From positions 1 through 8,061 of the forward strand of contig JADMIN010000089.1 in NCBI GenBank assembly GCA_015478575.1: a stretch of DNA of 8,061 bases. Direction: 5' to 3'. Source of the DNA: Ktedonobacterales bacterium. Its GTDB lineage: Bacteria > Chloroflexota > Ktedonobacteria > Ktedonobacterales > JADMIN01. Below, piece by piece: positions 1 through 6,217 of the stretch; within the stretch, counting starts at the first letter, position 1; each line of letters opens with the position of its first letter. The notes under the pieces are model-generated. The model did not search any database and had not been told where the DNA came from. It saw only the letters and a program-made list of their open reading frames with translations. Both the position numbers and the translations under genes were made by a program.

Positions 1-1
1 G

Positions 2-811
2 CTGATTGGCGTGGTGGCTGGCTCTGGTCTGGTCGCCCAGCATCAACGCCAGCTCGATGCCCAGGCGACGCACACCGCGCAGACTGCTGGCACAGGCAAC
101 GCCAACGCCACAGCGCAGGCGCAGGCCCGCGCCACCGCCGCCGCGCGGGCCGCCGCCGCCGCGACCGCCACCGCCGTCTTCACCATTCCTACCGCGACGG
201 GCACCGCCGCGCTAGGCGACGACGTGACCACTCCCCCGCCGCCACCCGATGGCGCCGGCACGCTCGTGCTAAGCGATCCCGCGCCGACCTGCGACCAGCC
301 AATCGGGCCACACTGGACCACGGACAACGCGACGAAACTCACGTGTGACAGCGCTGGCCATACCGTGGTCACGGCACAATCCTCCTCGCAATCGGCTTGC
401 ATCGGAGCGATGGGCACGGTCATCAAGGATGGCTACTTCAGCGTGATCGCCAATCCACAATCCGGCGCGGTCATTCTCGCGTTCCGCCAGAGCAATGGGC
501 AGAGCAACGGCACAACGGTCAACATCGCCGGTTATCTGTTCCAGGTAGACCGGGCGAACGGCACCTATGGCCTCTTCAAGCTCGACGCCGCGGAACAGGT
601 GACGACGATAAAGCAAGGGTCACTCCCTGGCCCACTGGCCCAGCATTTCGCGGTGGGGGCGCTGTTCAAAGGCGGCACGCTCTCGCTCTACATCAACGGG
701 CAACCGCTTGATACGGCCACCGACGCCACGTTCACGCAGGGGTGGGTCGGCCTCTGCACCGATGGTACGACAACCTACCGTGATGTGCAGGCATACAGCG
801 CTGCGGGCTGA
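2..811 (+). CDS. Membrane-anchored protein with Ala/Thr linker and exported jelly-roll domain (5' partial)
   Basis: The frame is open to the left edge, so this is the C-terminal part of a longer protein. The first visible residues (LIGVVAGSGLVAQ) look like the end of a transmembrane helix. They are followed by about 42 residues of Ala/Thr/Gln-rich linker, a Pro-rich stretch (TTPPPPPDGAG), and from about residue 86 (counting from base 2) a compact beta-rich domain to the end. That domain has the alternating pattern of concanavalin A-like/LamG/DUF1080-type jelly rolls: GYLFQVD, a strand ending in SLYINGQPLDTATD, then GWVGLC and YRDVQAYS. Four cysteines in the domain could form two disulfides, which fits an extracytoplasmic location. 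Similar tails occur behind Ser/Thr kinase or other membrane-anchored proteins in Ktedonobacteria, so the missing N-terminus could be a kinase; this is inference. A GTG at 11 is a possible start, but no Shine-Dalgarno precedes it. No active site is recognisable, and binding of a glycan or wall polymer is a guess. Confidence 0.72.
   Translation: MIGVVAGSGLVAQHQRQLDAQATHTAQTAGTGNANATAQAQARATAAARAAAAATATAVFTIPTATGTAALGDDVTTPPPPPDGAGTLVLSDPAPTCDQPIGPHWTTDNATKLTCDSAGHTVVTAQSSSQSACIGAMGTVIKDGYFSVIANPQSGAVILAFRQSNGQSNGTTVNIAGYLFQVDRANGTYGLFKLDAAEQVTTIKQGSLPGPLAQHFAVGALFKGGTLSLYINGQPLDTATDATFTQGWVGLCTDGTTTYRDVQAYSAAG
50..175 (+). repeat. GCN-rich low-complexity stretch coding an Ala/Thr/Gln linker
   Basis: About 42 codons are almost all Ala, Thr, Gln, Asn or Arg. 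The DNA is dominated by GCC/GCG/ACC triplets, with runs of GCCGCC. It encodes the spacer between the membrane segment and the outer domain of the partial protein. Such runs change length easily by slippage. They also create spurious open frames on both strands, and several long false frames overlap this stretch. Confidence 0.6.
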
Positions 812-850
812 TCCGCGCGGGTACGAGGACGAGCGTATGGTCTCTCCAGT

Positions 851-894
851 GGAGCGGATACGCTCTGCCCTGCTGGGGGCACGGCACACGCTCC
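851..894 (+). terminator. Nested hairpin after the membrane-protein gene, possible terminator
   Basis: GGAGCG (851-856) can pair with CGCTCC (889-894), enclosing a second stem of TGCCC (866-870) with GGGCA (877-881). A competing local stem, GAGCG-gata-CGCTC (852-865), is also possible. The structure begins 40 nt after the stop at 811. No T run follows, so it is at best a weak or Rho-assisted terminator. The remaining intergenic sequence up to the ureohydrolase holds only a TATACT hexamer at 919-924, without a matching -35 element. Confidence 0.25.
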
Positions 895-992
895 GCTATG
901 GCAAACGCTCCCCTGGCGTATACTGGTGCGTATGAAGCCTAGGATATTGATCGGATCATGGGCCGCCATCAGCCTGTGGCCGGGATGCGATG

Positions 993-998
993 AAGGAG
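993..998 (+). promoter_or_regulatory. Shine-Dalgarno that fixes the ureohydrolase GTG start
   Basis: AAGGAG lies 7 nt before GTG 1006. The in-frame stop TGA at 991-993 overlaps it, so the protein cannot begin upstream except at a CTG at 1003. This supports GTG 1006 over the internal ATG at 1057. Confidence 0.7.
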
Positions 999-1005
999 CG
1001 AGCTG

Positions 1006-1923
1006 GTGGACGAGCTTGGTGAGCTGGAGGAGGTGCTCGCGCCAGCGCGCGGATTTATGCATCTTGATGCCGCGTATACCGCGTTCGAGACGGCGCGGGT
1101 GGTCGTGATGCCCATACCATTCGACGCGACGACGTGCTACCGTCCTGGCACGCGCGAGGGGCCACAGGCGATCATTGACGCCTCACGGAACCTAGAGTTG
1201 TATGATCCCGAACTGCGCCGCGCACCGTACCGCGCCGGCATCCATACGCTGCGTGCCATCGAGCCAATCATGGGCGACGCCGCCGCGATGGCGGAGCGCG
1301 TCGAGCGCATCACCGGTCATCTCCTCGATCGTGGCAAGTTCGTCGCGATGCTCGGCGGCGATCACTCCACCTCTATCGGCGTCGTGCGCGCCTTCGCCAG
1401 GCGCCATCCCCAGATGAGCGTGCTCCAGCTCGACGCGCACGCCGACCTACGCGACACCTATGAGGGCACAGCACTCAGCAGCGCCACGATTATGCGCCGT
1501 GTGCTCGATGTCTGTCCACGCACGGCGCAGGTCGGCATCCGCAGTCTGAGTGAGCCGGAGGCGCGGCTGGTGGAAGAGCGCCACCTGCCGCTCTGGCTCG
1601 CCAGCGACCTCCACGCGCGGGCACTGCGCGGCGACCACGGCTGGATCGAAGAGGTCGTGGAGGCCCTGGCCGATGAGGTCTATGTCACGGTTGATATTGA
1701 TGCCTTCGACCCCTCATTCGTGCCGGGAACAGGCACGCCAGAGCCGGGGGGTCTGGGTTGGTATGAGGTGATGGACCTGCTCGCCGCCGTCGCCACGCGC
1801 AAGCGCATCGTGGGCTTTGACCTGGTGGAACTGTCGCCGCTGGTGGAGGGCCACGTCAGCCCCGTCGTCGCCGCCAAAGTGGTTTACAAGCTGCTTGGCC
1901 TTGCCTTGCCAGACGCGGGCTAA
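1006..1923 (+). CDS. speB: Agmatinase/arginase-family ureohydrolase
   Basis: Predicted binuclear manganese hydrolase of 305 aa that releases urea from a guanidino compound, in the usual case agmatine to putrescine plus urea in polyamine synthesis. Family signatures are in order: IPFDATTCYRPGTREGP near the N-terminus, GGDHS (H120), DAHAD (D143, H145, D147), DIDAFDPSFVPGTGTPEPGG (D230, D232) and FDLVELSP (E275). All six expected metal ligands are present, and the length is normal for the family. One key position is odd. In the loop after the DAHAD motif, where related enzymes read SHA, this protein has SSA (S158-S159), so the His that corresponds to the arginase proton-shuttle His141 is replaced by Ser. 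Substrate is therefore uncertain; guanidinobutyrase, another ureohydrolase or a weakly active enzyme are alternatives. The fold and family are certain and the symbol is given by similarity. It is transcribed alone as far as the spacing shows. Confidence 0.87.
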   Translation: MDELGELEEVLAPARGFMHLDAAYTAFETARVVVMPIPFDATTCYRPGTREGPQAIIDASRNLELYDPELRRAPYRAGIHTLRAIEPIMGDAAAMAERVERITGHLLDRGKFVAMLGGDHSTSIGVVRAFARRHPQMSVLQLDAHADLRDTYEGTALSSATIMRRVLDVCPRTAQVGIRSLSEPEARLVEERHLPLWLASDLHARALRGDHGWIEEVVEALADEVYVTVDIDAFDPSFVPGTGTPEPGGLGWYEVMDLLAAVATRKRIVGFDLVELSPLVEGHVSPVVAAKVVYKLLGLALPDAG

Positions 1924-1997
1924 CCCTCGACGCGGAGCCGGGCCATCGCTGACGGCGAAGGAAGCGCCCAGGTTGGGAGGACATGAAAGGGACAAGC

Positions 1998-2016
1998 GCG
2001 TGCGTGTCACGCTTTT
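1998..2016 (+). terminator. Short hairpin plus T run after the ureohydrolase, candidate intrinsic terminator
   Basis: GCGTG (1998-2002) pairs perfectly with CACGC (2008-2012) around a 5-nt loop and is followed directly by TTTT (2013-2016). It lies 75 nt past the stop at 1923 and before the putative rpsU promoter, so it could separate the two units. The stem is short, so the call is moderate. Confidence 0.4.
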
Positions 2017-2058
2017 GTGGGCCAAGCAGTGTGAACCCCTGTGTGGAGGAGTGTAAAA

Positions 2059-2086
2059 GTGCCAAACGTGTGGTACTCTATATATC
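2059..2086 (+). promoter_or_regulatory. Weak sigma70-type promoter candidate for rpsU
   Basis: An isolated AT-rich patch, TATATAT (2079-2085), stands out in GC-rich DNA. Taking TATATC (2081-2086) as the -10, the best -35 match is GTGCCA (2059-2064) with a 16-nt spacer, a 4 of 6 match for each. Transcription would begin near 2093 and give a leader of about 125 nt before rpsU. Its position between a candidate terminator and the leader fits, but the hexamers are poor. Confidence 0.3.
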
Positions 2087-2118
2087 TGGTACGGGCGGCG
2101 CGCTCGTCCTAGTGTTGT

Positions 2119-2202
2119 GGCACGGATGTGCCCCCACGGTTCGTGGCGAGACCCCTAGCAGAGAACAGAAAGGAGACCAGGCACAGGCATTGCCTGACCT
2201 GG
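2119..2202 (+). promoter_or_regulatory. Structured 5' leader of rpsU with three stem-loops
   Basis: Three stem-loops can be drawn. The first is GGCAC-ggat-GTGCC (2119-2132). The second follows 1 nt later, CCACG-gtt-CGTGG (2134-2146). The third is a two-part hairpin at 2177-2202: outer CCAGG/CCTGG and inner CAGGC-att-GCCTG, with a small asymmetric internal loop. An AAGGAG (2170-2175) lies between the second and third stems, 43 nt before the GTG start. Folding of the third stem would shorten that gap to about 17 nt. Ribosomal protein genes often carry structured leaders for autogenous control. I do not match this one to any known leader class; the regulatory role is inferred. Confidence 0.4.
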
Positions 2203-2218
2203 GTAACAAAAACCAAGC

Positions 2219-2425
2219 GTGAGTGAAGTCATGATTAAGGAGGGTGAGTCCTTCGAGACCGCTCTCAAGCGCTTTACGCGCAAAGTTCAGCAGGATGGCC
2301 TGCTCTCTGAGGCTAAGCGCCGCCAGCACTATGAGCCACCCAGCGTGAAGCGCAAGCGCAAGGCAGACGCGCGCGAGCGCAAGGCGCGCAAGGCGCGGGC
2401 GAAGGCCGCCGCGATGGGTTTCTAG
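2219..2425 (+). CDS. rpsU: Small ribosomal subunit protein bS21
   Basis: A 68-aa bS21, which sits by the 3' end of 16S rRNA (near the anti-Shine-Dalgarno) on the 30S platform. The family pattern is clear: MSEV then KEGESFETALKRF, a central KVQQDG..SEAKRRQHYE, a PPSVKRKRK block, and a Lys/Arg/Ala-rich tail. GTG 2219 is chosen because it gives the conserved M-S/A-E-V start; ATG 2231 would remove four residues. Neither codon has a proper Shine-Dalgarno at normal distance. GTG 2219 overlaps the TGA (2220-2222) of another open frame in a GTGA arrangement. The gene appears monocistronic, with its own leader before and a strong hairpin after. Identity is secure; the start is less so. Confidence 0.92.
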   Translation: MSEVMIKEGESFETALKRFTRKVQQDGLLSEAKRRQHYEPPSVKRKRKADARERKARKARAKAAAMGF

Positions 2426-2461
2426 CGCGTTCCGCCTTCCTCAGCGATCACGAAACGAGTG

Positions 2462-2504
2462 AGCCGACCGCGAGCCGCGCAAAAGACGGCGTGCGTGGTC
2501 GGCT
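2462..2504 (+). terminator. Strong hairpin after rpsU, likely terminator
   Basis: AGCCGACC (2462-2469) pairs perfectly with GGTCGGCT (2497-2504). The helix extends inward by a G-U and two G-C pairs, and after a small internal loop gccg (2474-2477) pairs with cggc (2487-2490) around an A-rich loop. It starts 36 nt after the rpsU stop. Only TTAT follows, so release may need Rho or the hairpin may mainly protect the 3' end. Confidence 0.5.
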
Positions 2505-2563
2505 TATGGTGTTGCGTGGTTCGGACGGCGGCGCATGGTAAACCCTTGATGTGGTGTGTCCCA

Positions 2564-2589
2564 CGCGGGCGAGCGCTGGTATGCCCGCG
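2564..2589 (+). other. GC-rich stem-loop upstream of the SNF2 gene
   Basis: CGCGGGC (2564-2570) pairs with GCCCGCG (2583-2589), a perfect 7-bp stem with a 12-nt loop, about 73 nt before the SNF2 start. A shorter competing stem, GTGG (2551-2554) with CCAC (2561-2564), shares one base with it. It could be a second termination site or an operator-like inverted repeat. Apart from this and the rpsU hairpin, I see nothing else convincing between the rpsU stop and the promoter-like TATAAC. Confidence 0.35.
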
Positions 2590-2647
2590 GCCATGACCTC
2601 TGCGCTCCATCATCTCTCCGCACTGGTATTTCACTGCCGTGCGTGTC

Positions 2648-2653
2648 TATAAC
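2648..2653 (+). promoter_or_regulatory. TATAAC -10-like element immediately before the SNF2 start
   Basis: TATAAC ends 8 nt before ATG 2662, which would place the transcription start at or next to the ATG and give a leaderless mRNA. No good TTGACA-like -35 is seen about 17 nt upstream. The absence of any Shine-Dalgarno before the ATG is what makes this reading attractive. Confidence 0.35.
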
Positions 2654-2661
2654 CACCATAT

Positions 2662-5600
2662 ATGAACTCTTCAGACGCAGTTAGGCGACGACCGAGCGAA
2701 ACCACCGCATCGTTCGAGTTGGGACATCGCGGCCTCGTGCTGCACGCCACATGGATGCCCCCCGAAGGCGCGTGGGCACATTCATTGGCGCTTTGGGCCG
2801 AGGCCCAAGCTCGCTTCCCCGCTCGCCGCTCGCGCGTATCCGCTGAGGAGATCGTTACCCATCCGCGTGCGCACCCCTTCTCCGCCAAGTATGTCGAGTT
2901 ACTGAATGCGCTCGATTGGCTCTGGAAGCGCTCGCGGCCTGGCGTGCGCCCGCGCACCACCAGTAAGCCTATTCGGCTACCGCTGTGGCTGCCCTCCCAA
3001 GGCCCGCGCCCGTGGCCCTCCCCCTTCATGGTGGCCGCTGGCTGGGCGCCAGACTCCACAGTCCCCGAGGCCGCTGAGACGCCGCTGGCGCTCTGGCGTG
3101 CCGACGCCCTGCTGCTCGACGCGGAGTCAGCCGTCACCCTGCTGGCGGGCCTCCCTGCCGGCGCGGAGGCCGCGACGGTGGCGGAGGACCGGACCGCGGG
3201 CACCTGGGGCTTGGCGCCGATGGTGCTGGGGAGCGATCTCCGCCTGTGGGCCGCCGCCGCGCGCTTCGTACTCAGCCTGCTGGCGCGCCAGCGTTTCCTT
3301 CCTGGTGCCATCCCCATGTGGGACTATGACGGTTATGGCTACGGTCCCCGCGTGGCTGGTGTCTGGCAAGCCTCCCTCGCCGACACCGAGGATCACGCCC
3401 GCTTCGACGCGCTCGCCGCTGCCATGCCTCCACTCTGTCGCGCCGCCATCAGTTCACACACTGAGGCCCCCGCCATCGAACGGGCACCCAGCCCCACCGC
3501 CTTGCTCGACGACTTCATTCAGTGCGCGGTTGGCGCCTGCGTCGAGCAATGGGTCAAGCGCGAGAGGCTGTTGTTGCGGCTGCCCAGCACCTCACAGCCG
3601 CGGAATACCCCCCATCGCCCATCGAGCTTCGGGCTGGGCTTTCCGCTCAAGCAGTCGCTCGCGGCGCGCTGGATTGATGGCCTGCGTGACCCGCGGCAAC
3701 CGCTGCGCATCACCGCGACGGAGGTCGAGCCACTGCTGGAGGGCATAAAGGCCTGGCATGCGCAGGTGAGCGACCCCGAACGCGCCGGATTCCGGGTCTG
3801 TCTGCGTCTCTCGCCACCAGGAACGCTCACCGCGCAAGAGAATCCTGGTCCGGATGAGGCTCCCTCCGTGAACGGCGCGATAGACCACGAGGCGCATCAT
3901 CTCCTGGTGAGCGGTGCGAGCGTGCTGGAGCCTGGCACACCCGATCACGAAACACAGAACGGCAACAATGCCGTTGCTGAGACCGCGGGCGCGGCGGCGG
4001 CTGATGGGCTTGGCGACGCGGGCGCCTGGCAGTTGGAATATCTCTTGCAGGCACGCGATGACCCTAGCTTGCTGGTCCCGCTGGGGGAAGTCTGGCGTCA
4101 GGGCAGCAGCACGGCGCGTTTCCTGGACCGCCGCTTCGACCATCCGCACGAGGCGGTGCTGGCGAGTCTCGGGCAGGCCGCGCGTTTCTACGAACCGATC
4201 CTCCACAGCCTGCGCCAGCCGATGCCCACCGGCTGCGACCTCACCAGTGCCGAGGCGTACCACTTCCTGGTTGACGCGGCCCCCGCCCTGGAGGAAGCCG
4301 ACTTCGGCGTCTTGGTGCCACCGTGGTGGAAGCGCGCGCGTGTGAAGCCAGTGCTGCGCATTGGCCTGCGTCGCGAGGACCAGCTCAGTTCCGGTCTCAT
4401 GGGGCTGGAGGCGGTCGTCGGCTACGATTGGAAGCTGGCACTGGGCGGCGAGGAACTCACGCCGGAGGAGTTCGAGCGGCTGGCACGACTCAAAGAGCCG
4501 CTGATACGGCTGCGTGGACGCTGGGTCGAGTTGCACCAACAGGATGTGGAGGCGATGCTCCGTTTTGTGCGCAAGCATGCCTCGGGGCGCATGTCGCTCG
4601 GCGAGGCGCTGCGCGTCTCGCTCACCGGCGAGGTCGCCGATGGCGCGATCACCCTCGACGAGGTGCGCGCTGACGCCTGGATCGGCGATCTGCTGGGACG
4701 GCTGCGCGGCGGAGAGGCGTTGGTTGAGATCGCCTCGCCCGATGGGCTGCGCGGCACCCTGCGCCCATATCAGTTGCGCGGGCTGGGCTGGCTCGCCTTT
4801 CTCACGCGCCACGGCCTCGGCGCCTGCCTCGCCGACGATATGGGCCTGGGGAAGACGATCGAATTGCTCGCATTGGTCCTGCATGCCAAGGCCGCTGGCC
4901 AGCTCACCCGGCCCGTGTTGCTCGTCTGTCCGACATCCGTCGCCGGCAACTGGCGCCATGAGGCCGCGCGCTTCACTCCCGATCTGCGCTTGCTGATTCA
5001 TCACGGCGCGCAGCGCATGGGCCGCGCCGATAACGAGCGCTTCGCGCGCGAGGCGGTGGAGCATGACATCGTTGTCACCACCTATAGCCTGCTCGCGCGT
5101 GACGAAAAGACGCTGGCCGCCGTCGCGTGGGGCGCGATCGTGCTCGACGAAGCACAGAATATCAAGAACCCGGAGACGAAGCAGAGCCGCGTCGCGCGCC
5201 GGCTCCAGGCCCCAGTCCGCGTCGCCCTCACCGGCACGCCCGTCGAGAATCACCTAGCCGAACTCTGGTCCATCATGGACTTCCTCAATGGCGGCTATCT
5301 CGGCTCTTATAGCCGCTTCCAGCAGCAGTTCGCCACGCCCATCGAAAAGCAGCGCGACGCGCGGGCCACCACACGCCTGCAAGCGCTGGTGCGCCCCTTT
5401 GTGCTGCGCCGCGTCAAGACCGATCCCACCGTTATTCAAGACCTCCCCGAGAAGATCGAGATGCGTGAATATTGCACGCTCACGCGCGAGCAGGTAACGC
5501 TTTACGAGGCGGTAGTGCGCGATGGCCTGCGCCGCATCGAAGAGACCACCGATCCCATGCAACGCCGCGGCATCATCCTCTCGATGCTTGTGCGGCTGAA

Positions 5601-6198
5601 GCAAGTCTGCAATCACCCCGCCCACCTGCTTGACGATGGCAGCGACCTTGCTGGGCGCTCCGGCAAGCTGATCCGCCTAGAAGAACTGATCGAGGAATTG
5701 CTCGCTGAGGGCGACCGCGCGCTGATCTTCACCCAGTTCACCGCGATGGGCGAGCGGCTCCAGCTCTACCTGAGCGAGCGCTTCGATACGGAGGTCCTCT
5801 ACCTGCATGGCGGTGTGCCACGGTTACGGCGCGAACGCATCGTCGAGCGCTTCCAATCCGCCGATGGCCCGCCGCTCTTCCTGCTCTCGCTCAAAGCGGG
5901 TGGCACGGGCCTCAATCTGACCAATGCCAACCACGTCATCCACTTCGATCGCTGGTGGAATCCCGCGGTCGAGAACCAGGCCACCGACCGCGCGTTCCGC
6001 ATTGGCCAGATGCGCAATGTGCAGGTGCGCAAGTTTGTCTGCACCGGCACACTCGAAGAGCGCATTGACCAGATGATCGAGCGCAAGCGCGAGCTTGCCG
6101 AACAGGTGATCGGGAGTGGCGAGGGCTGGCTCACCGAGCTTTCCACCGAGCAGCTACGCGACCTCTTCAGCCTGCGTGCCGAAGCGCTGGCCGAGTGA
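2662..6198 (+). CDS. SNF2-family DNA-dependent ATPase/helicase
   Basis: A 1178-aa superfamily 2 ATPase of the bacterial SNF2 type, expected to translocate on double-stranded DNA and remodel protein-DNA complexes in the cytoplasm. The N-terminal region (about 1-500) is poorly conserved, beginning with LVLHATWMPPEGAWA. It has a Gly/Ala/Asn-rich insert at about 387-453 between two family-typical segments. An SNF2-associated domain (PF12419-like) spans about 510-640, with PPWWKR and LALGGEELTPEE. The ATPase core follows: LRPYQ (700-704), Walker A DDMGLGKT (K731), DEAQ (829-832), LTGTPVEN (856-863), FTQF (1023-1026), KAGGTGLNL (1078-1086) and the arginine-finger motif QATDRAFRIGQ (1106-1116). All motifs are intact, so it should be active. 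An in-frame TAA at 2650-2652 blocks any upstream start. No Shine-Dalgarno precedes ATG 2662. It forms an operon with the following SWIM gene. Confidence 0.95.
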   Translation: MNSSDAVRRRPSETTASFELGHRGLVLHATWMPPEGAWAHSLALWAEAQARFPARRSRVSAEEIVTHPRAHPFSAKYVELLNALDWLWKRSRPGVRPRTTSKPIRLPLWLPSQGPRPWPSPFMVAAGWAPDSTVPEAAETPLALWRADALLLDAESAVTLLAGLPAGAEAATVAEDRTAGTWGLAPMVLGSDLRLWAAAARFVLSLLARQRFLPGAIPMWDYDGYGYGPRVAGVWQASLADTEDHARFDALAAAMPPLCRAAISSHTEAPAIERAPSPTALLDDFIQCAVGACVEQWVKRERLLLRLPSTSQPRNTPHRPSSFGLGFPLKQSLAARWIDGLRDPRQPLRITATEVEPLLEGIKAWHAQVSDPERAGFRVCLRLSPPGTLTAQENPGPDEAPSVNGAIDHEAHHLLVSGASVLEPGTPDHETQNGNNAVAETAGAAAADGLGDAGAWQLEYLLQARDDPSLLVPLGEVWRQGSSTARFLDRRFDHPHEAVLASLGQAARFYEPILHSLRQPMPTGCDLTSAEAYHFLVDAAPALEEADFGVLVPPWWKRARVKPVLRIGLRREDQLSSGLMGLEAVVGYDWKLALGGEELTPEEFERLARLKEPLIRLRGRWVELHQQDVEAMLRFVRKHASGRMSLGEALRVSLTGEVADGAITLDEVRADAWIGDLLGRLRGGEALVEIASPDGLRGTLRPYQLRGLGWLAFLTRHGLGACLADDMGLGKTIELLALVLHAKAAGQLTRPVLLVCPTSVAGNWRHEAARFTPDLRLLIHHGAQRMGRADNERFAREAVEHDIVVTTYSLLARDEKTLAAVAWGAIVLDEAQNIKNPETKQSRVARRLQAPVRVALTGTPVENHLAELWSIMDFLNGGYLGSYSRFQQQFATPIEKQRDARATTRLQALVRPFVLRRVKTDPTVIQDLPEKIEMREYCTLTREQVTLYEAVVRDGLRRIEETTDPMQRRGIILSMLVRLKQVCNHPAHLLDDGSDLAGRSGKLIRLEELIEELLAEGDRALIFTQFTAMGERLQLYLSERFDTEVLYLHGGVPRLRRERIVERFQSADGPPLFLLSLKAGGTGLNLTNANHVIHFDRWWNPAVENQATDRAFRIGQMRNVQVRKFVCTGTLEERIDQMIERKRELAEQVIGSGEGWLTELSTEQLRDLFSLRAEALAE

Positions 6199-6217
6199 TG
6201 GGGGAGGACACTACCCT

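Noticed and set aside
43..426. 127-codon - strand frame over the Ala/Thr linker
   Set aside because: Its Ala/Val-rich hydrophobic translation is the complement of the GCN low-complexity run, not a membrane protein.
896..924. Promoter for the ureohydrolase using TATACT at 919-924
   Set aside because: No acceptable -35 hexamer at 16-18 nt spacing and no extended -10, so it was not listed as a feature.
1983..2222. 79-codon + strand frame before rpsU as a protein-coding gene
   Set aside because: Its GGGAGG is only 2 nt from the ATG, it crosses a hairpin-plus-T terminator candidate and a promoter-like site, and the product resembles nothing. Only its overlap with rpsU is kept as a finding.
3592..5253. 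553-codon open frame on the - strand inside the SNF2 gene
   Set aside because: It is antisense to conserved helicase-associated and ATPase sequence. Its translation has no recognisable motif, and long antisense frames are expected in GC-rich DNA.
6116..6217. Longer N-terminus for the SWIM protein starting inside the SNF2 gene
   Set aside because: It would overlap the conserved end of the SNF2 protein and lacks a Shine-Dalgarno. ATG 6218 has a good one and is followed by family-like sequence.
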